A program made the translations under genes and the position numbers. Positions 50,632 through 58,811 of a DNA stretch of 64,000 nt are shown piece after piece. Within the stretch, counting starts at the first letter, position 1; each line of letters begins with the position of its first letter. Origin of the DNA: Albidovulum marisflavi (GTDB lineage: Bacteria > Pseudomonadota > Alphaproteobacteria > Rhodobacterales > Rhodobacteraceae); the NCBI RefSeq assembly GCF_025751435.1, contig NZ_JAOWKY010000004.1, positions 186,001 to 250,000 of the forward strand. Direction: 5' to 3'. A model generated the notes under the pieces. That model had not been told where the DNA came from. It saw only the letters and a list, made by a program, of their open reading frames with translations, and searched no databases.

Positions 50632-51558
50632 TCAAGCGTCACGCGCCAGAGGATGGTGTTCCAGCACCAAAGCCTTCAGACGCTCGTCAAGGACGTGGGT
50701 ATAGATTTCGGTCGTCGACACGTCGGCGTGACCCAGCAGGGTTTGGATCACGCGCAGGTCCGCGCCCCCGGCCAGAAGATGGGTTGCGAAGGCATGGCGC
50801 AGTTTGTGAGGCGACACCCGCGCAGGCGACACGCCCGCGCGCACCGCGATGTCTTTCAGCAGCGCGTGAAAGGCCTGTCGGGTCAGGTGACCTTCGGCGC
50901 TGTCGGAAGGAAACAGAAAACGGGATGGAGGCGTGCGCCTTGACGTGCGGGCCTCTTCCTCGTCGGCATCCCGTTGCGCCAGCCAGGCAGTCAGCGCGGC
51001 GCGGGCCGGCGCGGAAAGCGGCACCATGCGTTCCTTTCCGCCCTTGCCGCGAACAAGCAGCATGCGTGGATCGCCGCGCGCCGCCGCGACCGGAAGCGAC
51101 ACGAGTTCGGTCACGCGCATTCCGGTGGCGTAAAGAATTTCGATCAGGCAGAGATTGCGAAGCCGGTCGGCCTCGGTCCGCCCGTGGTCAGGCGCGGCTT
51201 TCAGCAGCGCTTCGACCTCGTCGGTGCTCAGCGTGCCTGGAAGGCGATTGGCGCGGCCTGGGCCGGAAATGCGGATCGCCGGATTGTCGGATCTCCAACT
51301 CTCTTCGTAGCCGAAGCGGAAAAGCTGCCGGATCGCCGACAGCCGCCGCGCACGCGTGGCCCGTGAAAGCCCCTGTGCGTCGCAAGACACCAGGTAGGCT
51401 TCGATGTCTGCCTGCTGCGCGGTATCAAAGTCTTGCTTGCGATGCGCCAGCCAGTCCGCGAAATCCATCAGGTCGCGCCCATAGGCCAGAAGCGTGTTCC
51501 TGGCAGCGCCGTTTTCGGCTGCCTGCGCCTCGAGAAAGGCCGAGATGCGGCGTTCCAT
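50632..51558 (-). CDS. xerD: Tyrosine recombinase XerD
   Basis: A 308-residue recombinase. The N-terminal SAM-like domain (ISAFLEAQAAENGAARNTLL) and catalytic domain have all residues: Arg in ATGMRVTELVSL, Lys in RGKGGKERMVPLS, His/Arg in SPHKLRHAFATHLL, His in LLGHADVSTTEIYTHV with the nucleophile Tyr. It resolves chromosome dimers with XerC at dif. ATG 51558 gives MERRISAFLEA. It sits between corC and the 515-residue gene. Confidence 0.93.
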   Translation of the reverse strand: MERRISAFLEAQAAENGAARNTLLAYGRDLMDFADWLAHRKQDFDTAQQADIEAYLVSCDAQGLSRATRARRLSAIRQLFRFGYEESWRSDNPAIRISGPGRANRLPGTLSTDEVEALLKAAPDHGRTEADRLRNLCLIEILYATGMRVTELVSLPVAAARGDPRMLLVRGKGGKERMVPLSAPARAALTAWLAQRDADEEEARTSRRTPPSRFLFPSDSAEGHLTRQAFHALLKDIAVRAGVSPARVSPHKLRHAFATHLLAGGADLRVIQTLLGHADVSTTEIYTHVLDERLKALVLEHHPLARDA

Positions 51559-51562
51559 CCGA

Positions 51563-53110
51563 TCAGCCCCGGCGTTCCAGCAGCATGAGTTCAAGCGACG
51601 CCCTGCGCGCGATTGCCTCAAGCCCGAGGTGTCGCAACAGATAAAGCCCGGCCGTCACGTCACGCAGATCGCCCCGCGCCCCGTCGGTGATATCGCCGAT
51701 GGCCGTCAGGATCGCCTCACCCACACGGTTCTCGGACACAAGTGAGGCGTAGCTTTCCGTCAGACGCGCGCTGGATAGAAAGGCAGCCTTGATCGCGCCC
51801 GCGATCGGATCGGGCGGCGCGATGCCATCAAGGTTGCCGCGCGCAGTCCCGATCAGGAAAGGCTCGATCCCACCCAGAGAATCGCGTTCGCGGGCCACGC
51901 TTTCATAATCGGGTGACAACAGCCCGATGCGGAAGGCCAGGGCGCTGGCCGCTCCGCTGAGGGACAGGTCCTGTAGCGCGGCGCCGTAGATGGTTGCGAA
52001 GGGCACCTCCAGTTCGGTCCGCTCCATCTGCCGCCAGACCTCGGGAAGGGACAGGGCAACGGCGTTCGGGTCACCAGTGGACATGGCCGTGTCAAAGCGC
52101 TGGATCGCCTCAACACGGTCCCAGACCCCGCCCGAGGCCGCTGCCTGACGCTCGGTGTAAAGCCCCAGAAGCCGGTTCGGATCGATGGCGCCGGTTCGGG
52201 CCAGCCGCTCGCCCGCTTCAAGCCGTGTCTTCCAACCCGCGTTGTTGCGAAGGTCGGATTGCGCAAAGGCCACGGGAAGCGTGGTCGTCGACATCGGTTC
52301 CCCGATTGCCTCCATCAACCGCAGGACCAGCGGCGAGGGGCGAGAGGGGATCGGCAGCGGCGGCTCGCCCTCGAACAGTTCAGGGTCCAGGAACCGCGCC
52401 AGAAGCTCTGCCATTTCGGGCGTGACGTAGCCCAGGGCCTCACCCGTCCGAAGCGACAGCGCGGCCGCGTTCCAATCGCCGCCACGCGCAAGGCAGAACA
52501 CGCGTGCGGGAAAGGTCGGGGCGATCTCGGGCGTTTCGCGCATGGCCTCACAGGCGCGGTCCTCTTGTCCCGTGAGCAGCGCGACGTCGAACCAGCGCCG
52601 AAACGGCTCTGGCGCCTGCAGCGCGGGGCCTTCGAGCATCGACAGAGCGGGTTCAAGCGCGCCCAGATCCAGAAGCCTGTCGATCCGCGCAAGATAGACA
52701 AGACCTCGCCCGTCGGAATCGGCGGGTGGGTCAAGTTCTGCCAGCAGAATCGAATAGAGAAGCGCCTGAATCGCGGGCAGGGTGTCGATGCGTTCCGCCC
52801 TGATCAGCCGCGCCAGATCCTCGCTGGCGCTGGTGCCCCACAAGTTGCGCGGCAAACCCGTCGTTTCGATCGGAAGGATGCCGATCGCATCGGGATTGGG
52901 TCCGCCGATGGTGGTCGTGATAATCTCGGCGGGCGCAGCCCCGGTTGCCACCGGTTTTTCGTCGGCCGGGGGCGTCGCGCGCGGGTTCTGCTGCGGCGTC
53001 TGAACGGTTCGTGACAACCAGTCTATTGCGGAAAGCGGTTCCTCCGCCATGGCGGAAACCGGAAGGATCAAGGCCAGCGCAGCCCCGATGAACGCCCTAT
53101 CCGTCGACAT
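51563..53110 (-). CDS. Exported protein of unknown function
   Basis: A 515-residue protein with a signal peptide (AFIGAALALILPVSAMA) and no named domain. The bulk is helical with repeated pairs like those of TPR/SEL1 solenoids (ALEPALSMLEGPALQAPEPF, DWNAAALSLRTGEALGYVTP), so a periplasmic helical scaffold is likely. It overlaps the 45-residue gene by 14 bases and ends four bases before xerD. I have no function to give. Confidence 0.7.
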   Translation of the reverse strand: MSTDRAFIGAALALILPVSAMAEEPLSAIDWLSRTVQTPQQNPRATPPADEKPVATGAAPAEIITTTIGGPNPDAIGILPIETTGLPRNLWGTSASEDLARLIRAERIDTLPAIQALLYSILLAELDPPADSDGRGLVYLARIDRLLDLGALEPALSMLEGPALQAPEPFRRWFDVALLTGQEDRACEAMRETPEIAPTFPARVFCLARGGDWNAAALSLRTGEALGYVTPEMAELLARFLDPELFEGEPPLPIPSRPSPLVLRLMEAIGEPMSTTTLPVAFAQSDLRNNAGWKTRLEAGERLARTGAIDPNRLLGLYTERQAAASGGVWDRVEAIQRFDTAMSTGDPNAVALSLPEVWRQMERTELEVPFATIYGAALQDLSLSGAASALAFRIGLLSPDYESVARERDSLGGIEPFLIGTARGNLDGIAPPDPIAGAIKAAFLSSARLTESYASLVSENRVGEAILTAIGDITDGARGDLRDVTAGLYLLRHLGLEAIARRASLELMLLERRG

Positions 53111-53234
53111 TCAGTTCGACCGGCTCTTGCACTTCAACTCGGTCCGGGGACATGTCGCCCAGATAGGCATACCCCACGATGCCGACGAATCCGAGCACCA
53201 CGAGCGTCGCCAGGAATTTCAGTATCCGTATCAT
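53097..53234 (-). CDS. 45-residue single-span membrane protein
   Basis: A tiny protein MIRILKFLATLVVLGFVGIV..., one membrane span (about 5-26) followed by an acidic tail ending VELNVDG. It overlaps the start of the 515-residue exported protein by 14 bases, so the two are likely coupled. Conservation in Rhodobacterales is my recollection only. It is divergent from aroK. Confidence 0.6.
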   Translation of the reverse strand: MIRILKFLATLVVLGFVGIVGYAYLGDMSPDRVEVQEPVELNVDG

Positions 53235-53387
53235 CCGACCTGCCTTTGTTCTGCCTCTGACGCCCCGTGTCCGGGATCTTGTCGCGCGATTATATATGGC
53301 TTTTCCGGCGAGTTCACGCCATTGAAGGCACAAAGTTCGCTGAACGGGCGGCGGTTTGCCGCCTGCAGCGGAAGGACGGGCGGAAGA

Positions 53388-53933
53388 GTGACGACAAGAC
53401 TGAAGAAAACCGTGGTGCTCGTGGGGATGATGGGTGCGGGCAAGACGGCGATCGGCACCGCGCTGGCGCGGGCCTTGGGTGTTCCCTTCGTCGATTCGGA
53501 CGACGAGATCGAAAAGGCCGCCAACATGACCGTGGCGGAAATCTTCGCTCGTGACGGCGAACCCTTCTTTCGCCAGAAGGAAGCGCAGGTGCTTGAGCGG
53601 CTGCTGACGGGCGCGCCCTGCGTGCTGTCCACCGGCGGCGGGGCGTTTCTGTCGCCCGACAACCGGGCGGCGATCGCACGGTCTGGTGTGGCGGTCTGGC
53701 TCAAGGCTGACCTTGACCTTCTGTGGCAAAGGGTCCGGCACAAGAACACGCGGCCGCTCTTGCGGACCGAGAACCCGAGGGAAACCCTGCGGGGCTTGCT
53801 TGAGACGCGCACGCCCGCCTATTCGCAAGCCGAAGTGACGGTCGAGGCCAGGACCAACTATTCGGTTGAAGAGATGACGCAGAAGGTCGTTCAGGCGCTT
53901 CTCGAACACGGCGACATCCTGGAAAGGACCTGA
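53388..53933 (+). CDS. aroK: Shikimate kinase
   Basis: A 181-residue shikimate kinase: P-loop GMMGAGKT (13-20), substrate-binding FVDSDDEIEKAANMTVAEIF, RDGEPFFRQKEAQVL, STGGGAFLSPDNRAA and the lid RPLLRTENPRETL. It phosphorylates shikimate in the aromatic amino acid pathway. The start is GTG 53388; an extension upstream lacks family features. AroB follows three bases after the stop. Confidence 0.95.
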   Translation: MTTRLKKTVVLVGMMGAGKTAIGTALARALGVPFVDSDDEIEKAANMTVAEIFARDGEPFFRQKEAQVLERLLTGAPCVLSTGGGAFLSPDNRAAIARSGVAVWLKADLDLLWQRVRHKNTRPLLRTENPRETLRGLLETRTPAYSQAEVTVEARTNYSVEEMTQKVVQALLEHGDILERT

Positions 53934-53936
53934 GAC

Positions 53937-55046
53937 ATGACGATCGACACCGTGAGGGTGGATCTGGGCGCGCGCGCCTATGACGTGAGGATCGGACCGG
54001 GGCTTCTGTCGCGGGCGGGACAAGAAATCGCGCCGCTGCTCAAGCGCAGACGTGTCGCGGTGCTGACCGACGAAACCGTGGCCGGCCGTCATCTGGAGGG
54101 GCTGCGGCAAGGGCTTGGCGATATCGAGATGACGGCACTTGCGCTTCCCGCGGGCGAGTCGACCAAAGGCTGGCCCCAGTTTTCGCGCGCCGTCGACTGG
54201 CTGCTGGCCGAAAAGGTCGAGCGGCGCGACATCGTGATCGCGCTTGGCGGTGGGGTGATCGGCGACCTTGCAGGGTTCGCTGCGGCTGTTCTGCGGCGCG
54301 GCGTCCGCTTCGTCCAGATCCCGACCACACTGCTGTCGCAGGTCGACAGTTCGGTCGGCGGCAAGACCGGCATCAACTCGGTTCACGGCAAGAACCTGAT
54401 CGGCGCTTTCCATCAGCCATCTCTTGTGCTTGCCGATATCGATGTACTGAATACACTACCTGCCCGTGATTTCCTTGCGGGCTATGGCGAGGTCGTCAAA
54501 TACGGCCTTCTGGGCGATGCCGCATTCTTTGACTGGCTGGAGACCAACGCGCCCGCGATGGCCGCCGGCGACGCGGGCGCGCGCCAATATGCCGTTCGCC
54601 GATCTGTCGAGATGAAGGCCCGCATCGTCGAGCGTGACGAGACCGAGGAAGGTGATCGCGCGCTCCTGAACCTTGGGCACACTTTCTGCCACGCTCTTGA
54701 GTCCGCGACCGGTTATACCGGCCGCCTCCTTCACGGAGAGGGCGTGGCGATCGGCTGTGCGCTGGCGTTCGAGTTGTCGCAGCGCCTTGGCCTGTGTTCG
54801 CAAGAAGCGCCCAGCCGGGTGTGCGCGCATCTGAAGGCGATGGGCATGAAATGCGACCTGTCGGACATTCCGGGCGATCTGCCGGGTGCCGACGGGCTGC
54901 TTGCCCTCATGGCGCAGGACAAGAAAGTCGTGGACGGCAAGCTGCGCTTCATCCTGGCGCGCGGAGTCGGAGACGCCTTCGTCGCAAGCGACGTCGACAC
55001 CGACACGGTGCGGGGCCTGCTAGAGGACGCGCTGTCGCGGCGCTAG
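53937..55046 (+). CDS. aroB: 3-dehydroquinate synthase
   Basis: A 369-residue AroB: NAD-binding GGGVIGDLAGFAAAVLRRGV and VQIPTTLLSQVDSSVGGKTG, the zinc-binding stretch GEVVKYGLLGDAAFF, with LNLGHTFCHALES and LLHGEGVAIGCALA. It converts DAHP to 3-dehydroquinate. AroK-aroB pairing is typical; only three bases separate them. It ends four bases before the convergent phasin gene. Confidence 0.96.
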   Translation: MTIDTVRVDLGARAYDVRIGPGLLSRAGQEIAPLLKRRRVAVLTDETVAGRHLEGLRQGLGDIEMTALALPAGESTKGWPQFSRAVDWLLAEKVERRDIVIALGGGVIGDLAGFAAAVLRRGVRFVQIPTTLLSQVDSSVGGKTGINSVHGKNLIGAFHQPSLVLADIDVLNTLPARDFLAGYGEVVKYGLLGDAAFFDWLETNAPAMAAGDAGARQYAVRRSVEMKARIVERDETEEGDRALLNLGHTFCHALESATGYTGRLLHGEGVAIGCALAFELSQRLGLCSQEAPSRVCAHLKAMGMKCDLSDIPGDLPGADGLLALMAQDKKVVDGKLRFILARGVGDAFVASDVDTDTVRGLLEDALSRR

Positions 55047-55049
55047 GCC

Positions 55050-55379
55050 CTAATCGTCGACGGGTGGCAGCATCATGGACGCCAGGAAGGCGTTGGTGAG
55101 CTCGGTCATCCGACCGGCCTGCGCCGCATACTGATCGACTGCGGTTTGCAGGAAATCTTCCTGGATCTTGCGCAACTCAGCCGGGTCCTTGCAGTGCAAG
55201 ATGGCCTGCTGCGTCTTCACGTCCTCATGGATGCGCGCCGACAGAAATTCCATGAACTCGGCCCCGATATCGCCCCAGCGTTCCACGGCCTCGTTGGAAA
55301 ACCACGCTCCCGGGATTGTCGGAAACGCCCCGAGCCCCGCAGCCCCCTTGGCCCCGGGTGTCTTTGGCTTCGATGTCAT
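55050..55379 (-). CDS. Phasin family protein
   Basis: A 109-residue phasin: the helical part with WFSNEAVERWGDIGAEFMEF and IHEDVKTQQAILHCKDPAEL, then QEDFLQTAVDQYAAQAGRMT, matches phasins that coat polyhydroxyalkanoate granules or act as stress-linked small proteins. No PHA synthase gene is near. The start ATG 55379 is preceded by an in-frame stop region. Confidence 0.8.
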   Translation of the reverse strand: MTSKPKTPGAKGAAGLGAFPTIPGAWFSNEAVERWGDIGAEFMEFLSARIHEDVKTQQAILHCKDPAELRKIQEDFLQTAVDQYAAQAGRMTELTNAFLASMMLPPVDD

Positions 55380-55418
55380 CTGATGCCCCTGTTTCTACCC
55401 TTTGATCTGAAAAGAATA

Positions 55419-55439
55419 GCGCGCCCGGGAAGGGCGCGC
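55419..55439 (-). terminator. Terminator after ssb
   Basis: An 8-base-pair stem GCGCGCCC/GGGCGCGC with a GGGAA loop. On the minus strand it is followed by TATTCTTTT, so it would end the ssb transcript before the phasin gene. Confidence 0.6.
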
Positions 55440-55496
55440 CTTGATTCTAGTCAGAACCGGGGTATCGCTCGGCGAAATCCGCGCCGAGGAAGCTGA

Positions 55497-56000
55497 TCAG
55501 AACGGGATTTCATCGTCCAGATCGGAACGGCTGCCGCCGCCACCGCCACTGCTGCCGCCGCCATAGCTGCCGCCGGAACCGCCGCCGTAACCACGATCAG
55601 AGCTGCCATAGCCGTCGTCGTTGCCGCCCTGGCTTCCGCCGCCGCCATCGCGACCATCCAGCAGGGTCAGTTCACCACGGTAGGGGCGCAGTACGATCTC
55701 GGTCGTGTAGCGGTCCTGGCCGGACTGATCCTGCCATTTGCGGGTTTCAAGCTGGCCCTCGATATAGACCTTGGACCCCTTGCGCAGATACTGCTCGGCG
55801 ATCTTTGCCAGGGGCTCGGAAAAGATCGCGACCGAATGCCATTCGGTCCGCTCCTTGCGTTCGCCCGTGTTGCGATCACGCCAGTTTTCCGAAGTCGCGA
55901 TGCGCAGGTTGCAGACCTTGCCGCCATTCGGGAAGGACCGCACTTCGGGGTCGCGCCCGAGGTTCCCGATAAGAATGACCTTGTTGACCGAGCCTGCCAT
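55497..56000 (-). CDS. ssb: Single-stranded DNA-binding protein
   Basis: A 167-residue SSB: OB-fold [40 protein letters not shown] and [20 protein letters not shown], followed by a long glycine/serine-rich linker and the acidic tip DLDDEIPF that binds partner proteins. It coats single-stranded DNA in replication and repair. GGAGG precedes ATG 56000. Confidence 0.96.
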   Translation of the reverse strand: MAGSVNKVILIGNLGRDPEVRSFPNGGKVCNLRIATSENWRDRNTGERKERTEWHSVAIFSEPLAKIAEQYLRKGSKVYIEGQLETRKWQDQSGQDRYTTEIVLRPYRGELTLLDGRDGGGGSQGGNDDGYGSSDRGYGGGSGGSYGGGSSGGGGGSRSDLDDEIPF

Positions 56001-56227
56001 GAAACGTCCTCCGAAAGATTCTGGTTACCAGACGGTATAGGCACCCGGATTCCGTTTCAAAAGAGCAAAAACCTGCAGGGCGTCGGCGCATTCCCGCCGT
56101 CAAACTTCGGTTGCAGAGGTGGTTTTGGCTGCCACTTCCAACTCTGGTTCAATTCCCGATGGACGTAAAGCCGGGCATCTGGGCGGCAGGGCACGGCGCG
56201 ATGCCGGCCCGCTTACAGGAGAAGATC

Positions 56228-56476
56228 ATGAAGAAACTTGTCGTAGCGACCTTCCTCGCCGCCACCGCCCTTTCGTTGCCCGCACACGCATCGGGCGAGA
56301 TCGACGAGGCGACGCAAGCCAAGATCACCGAGCAGCTGACCGCCGAGGGATACGAAGTGCGCCGGATCGACACCGAGGACGGATACTTCGAAGTCTACGC
56401 ACTCAAGGACGGCAAGAAGTACGAACTTTATCTCAACGACGCCTTTGAAGTCGTCAAATCGAAAAGCGACAGCTGA
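56228..56476 (+). CDS. Exported PepSY domain protein
   Basis: An 82-residue protein: signal peptide KKLVVATFLAATALSLPAHA, then EQLTAEGYEVRRIDTEDGYF and EVYALKDGKKYELYLNDAFE, the PepSY fold. AGGAG lies before ATG 56228. Small periplasmic PepSY proteins often accompany a membrane cytochrome b561, as here, and may pass a redox or copper signal. It leads the cytochrome gene by 130 bases. Confidence 0.85.
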   Translation: MKKLVVATFLAATALSLPAHASGEIDEATQAKITEQLTAEGYEVRRIDTEDGYFEVYALKDGKKYELYLNDAFEVVKSKSDS

Positions 56477-56487
56477 TCGGCGGGGCA

Positions 56488-56511
56488 GGGGCGCCGCATC
56501 CGCGGTGCCCC
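56488..56511. terminator. GC-rich hairpin after the PepSY gene
   Basis: GGGGCGCCGC-ATCC-GCGGTGCCCC, a 10-base-pair stem with one G-T pair. No T-run follows, so it is a weak terminator or an mRNA-stabilising loop that could lower expression of the cytochrome gene. Confidence 0.35.
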
Positions 56512-56605
56512 GCTTGCCATGTGAAATCCGCGCGTGGGAACACGCGCCAATGGATCCGATGACGCGTTTGTCCTCGGCGTAACATCACCTCGGGAGAGCG
56601 GGGAA

Positions 56606-57124
56606 ATGAGCAAGGTACGGGTTTGGGATCCTGTCGTCAGGGTCTTTCATTGGTCGATCGCAGGCGGCTTTGCCGCGAACGCCCTTTTCGACGACGCCGA
56701 AGGCAAGCTGCATGAATGGACCGGATACGCGATTCTTGCGCTGGTCTGTTTGCGTCTGATCTGGGGGCTGGTTGGAAGCAGGCATGCAAGATTTGCGGAC
56801 TTCCCGCCATCGGTAGGTGCGGCGGTTGGCCAGCTTTCCGACATGGCTGCGGGGCGCAATCATGCCCATGTCGGCCACTCTCCGCTTGGTGCCTGGATGA
56901 TCTACAATCTCCTCTTGTCGCTTATCGCGATCTGCGTCAGCGGATACATGATGACGACCGACGCCTTTTTCGGGGTTGGATGGGTTGAGGAACTGCACGA
57001 GATTCTGGTGACCTGGGCAGAGATTTCCGTAATTTTGCATATTGCTGGCGCGATCTATGAAAGCCGCAGGCTGGGGATCAACCTACCGAAGTCCATGGTG
57101 ACCGGTTACAAGGAAATGCCCTGA
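56606..57124 (+). CDS. Cytochrome b561-type membrane protein
   Basis: A 172-residue bacterial cytochrome b561: His ligands H15 (VVRVFHWSIAG) and H36 (GKLHEWTGYA), and two more in VEELHEILVTW and SVILHIAGAIYE. Four membrane spans result. Such di-heme proteins shuttle electrons between quinol and periplasmic acceptors. ATG 56606 has GGGGAAA upstream. Downstream, 16 bases away, is a membrane LuxR gene. Confidence 0.85.
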   Translation: MSKVRVWDPVVRVFHWSIAGGFAANALFDDAEGKLHEWTGYAILALVCLRLIWGLVGSRHARFADFPPSVGAAVGQLSDMAAGRNHAHVGHSPLGAWMIYNLLLSLIAICVSGYMMTTDAFFGVGWVEELHEILVTWAEISVILHIAGAIYESRRLGINLPKSMVTGYKEMP

Positions 57125-57139
57125 GGGCTGGGGGACGGA

Positions 57140-57712
57140 ATGTCAATCTTGCCGGCAAGGACCAGAACGATCAGCGTGGCTTTGATCGCGCTGATCGTGC
57201 TTCAGGGGTTCTGCGGGATATTCTTCCTCACGGATATCGCCGACGATATCATGGAGTATCAGCAGCCTGGTTTCAGCCTGGTGCACACCTCTCTGGAGCT
57301 GATCGCGAACCTGGCCCTGCTGGCAGGCGCGGCGGTGGAGGGGGTGTTTCTTGCCGGTCTCCTGCGGCGCCAGGCGCATGCCGAGCGCGCTTTGTCCGCA
57401 GCCTCTGGTGCGCTGCACGATCTGATGGAAAGCTACTTTCGCGACTGGGGACTGACGGCATCCGAGGCGGATGTAGCGGCCTTTACCATCAAGGGGTTTT
57501 CGATCGCCGAGGTTGCGCAGATGCGTGGTTCGGCCGAGGCGACGGTCAAGACACATCTCAACGCGATCTATCGGAAGGCCGGCGTGGCAGGCAGGTCGCA
57601 GCTTGTCAGCCTTTTGATCGAGGACCTGATGCGCGGAACCCTGCATACACAGCAATCCCCGCGCGTAGATGCCGCAACGAGCGGCGTGCAAAAATCTGGA
57701 ATGAACGGTTAA
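57140..57712 (+). CDS. Membrane-anchored LuxR-type regulator
   Basis: A 190-residue protein. Two membrane spans at about 12-31 and 50-72 ([20 protein letters not shown]) precede a cytoplasmic helix and the LuxR/GerE helix-turn-helix: [60 protein letters not shown]. No phospho-acceptor domain or other sensor is seen, so the membrane part itself may sense redox state or a partner. The close cytochrome gene suggests a joint task. Confidence 0.82.
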   Translation: MSILPARTRTISVALIALIVLQGFCGIFFLTDIADDIMEYQQPGFSLVHTSLELIANLALLAGAAVEGVFLAGLLRRQAHAERALSAASGALHDLMESYFRDWGLTASEADVAAFTIKGFSIAEVAQMRGSAEATVKTHLNAIYRKAGVAGRSQLVSLLIEDLMRGTLHTQQSPRVDAATSGVQKSGMNG

Positions 57713-57752
57713 AATCTGTATAGTCGCCGCCGGATGCAGGGATGAGGGACCA

Positions 57753-58352
57753 ATGCGTCGATTGATGGCTGTTGCTTCGGCTGTTGTCGTGATTGCCTTG
57801 CCGGCCGCTGGCTTGGCGGAAGGTCTGACATTCTCGAACACCAAGAAAAGCTCTCGGACCGCGCTTTTCAAACAGCAGGCGATGCTGCTGGATACGCGTC
57901 TTGCCACGCAATATTCTGCCTCTGCCAAGGTTCTTCCCGCGGCCGTGGCGCCAAACGCGGTGACCATACCGGGCTACTCCGGACGCTACCGGGGGCTTTA
58001 TCTGGAAACGGCCAAGGCCGCCGCGCAAAGGCACGGTGTGCCGGTCGATCTTTTCCTGCGGCTCGTGCAGCGTGAGTCCGGATGGAACCCGTCGGCCGTT
58101 TCACACAAGGGAGCGCGGGGGCTTGCGCAGTTGATGCCGGACACGGCCCGGAACCTGGGTGTGGATGCGTCGAACCCTGATCAGAACCTGGAAGGCGGCG
58201 CACGCTATCTTCGGATGATGTACGATCGGTTCGGGGATTGGCGCCTGGCGCTAGCCGCCTACAACGCCGGGCCCGAGGCGGTGGCCAAACACGGCGGCGT
58301 CCCACCCTATGCGGAAACGCAAGGCTATGTGAAAGGTATCCTGGGCAGCTGA
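57753..58352 (+). CDS. Lytic transglycosylase domain protein
   Basis: A 199-residue protein: signal peptide [20 protein letters not shown], then an SLT domain with catalytic E108 in [34 protein letters not shown] and [17 protein letters not shown]. It cleaves peptidoglycan glycan chains. It follows the LuxR gene by 40 bases and may be in the same unit. ATG 57753 fits the signal. Confidence 0.9.
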   Translation: MRRLMAVASAVVVIALPAAGLAEGLTFSNTKKSSRTALFKQQAMLLDTRLATQYSASAKVLPAAVAPNAVTIPGYSGRYRGLYLETAKAAAQRHGVPVDLFLRLVQRESGWNPSAVSHKGARGLAQLMPDTARNLGVDASNPDQNLEGGARYLRMMYDRFGDWRLALAAYNAGPEAVAKHGGVPPYAETQGYVKGILGS

Positions 58353-58401
58353 GATTTGTCGCTGCGGGTTGCCGGCATCCGACATTTTGGCTTGGCGCCG
58401 C

Positions 58402-58683
58402 TCAGGCGCCCTCGATCCTGTAATCGCGGGGGATGCACCGTGTGGCGCGGCCCCAGATCGAACACTGCACCCTGACCTGATGCGCCTTGAAGGCCGCGCG
58501 GTCGCGAAAGACCTCCCGCACGGCAAAGCGCAAGGGATCGGCCATCGATCGGAAGACCTCGAAGCTCAGGCATCCGGGCTCGGCCCGCGTCAGCCGGATG
58601 TGGTCAGGCAAAAGATGCGACACGCGGTCGGCCTCTTCCAGCGATCGACAGACCAGGAACCCGGTCAGGATGACATTGGACAC
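58402..58683 (-). CDS. ABM-domain monooxygenase family protein
   Basis: A 93-residue protein from GTG 58683: SNVILTGFLVCRSLEEADRV, HIRLTRAEPGCLSFEVFRSM and FAVREVFRDRAAFKAHQVRV match the antibiotic-biosynthesis-monooxygenase/YgiN fold (quinol oxidation). The C-terminal third departs from the family (GRATRCIPRDYRIEGA). Substrate is unknown. It lies alone between the lytic transglycosylase and the penicillin acylase gene. Confidence 0.72.
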   Translation of the reverse strand: MSNVILTGFLVCRSLEEADRVSHLLPDHIRLTRAEPGCLSFEVFRSMADPLRFAVREVFRDRAAFKAHQVRVQCSIWGRATRCIPRDYRIEGA

Positions 58684-58811
58684 GGTGGGGGCCTTTGCAA
58701 AGGGTCGGGTCCTGCAGCCAGCGCGATCACTGCCTGCGACCTTATTGCGAAAGATTTCGCACCATTTCCACGAAAAACTGCCACTGAAGGGGCACTTTCC
58801 GGCCAATTGCG

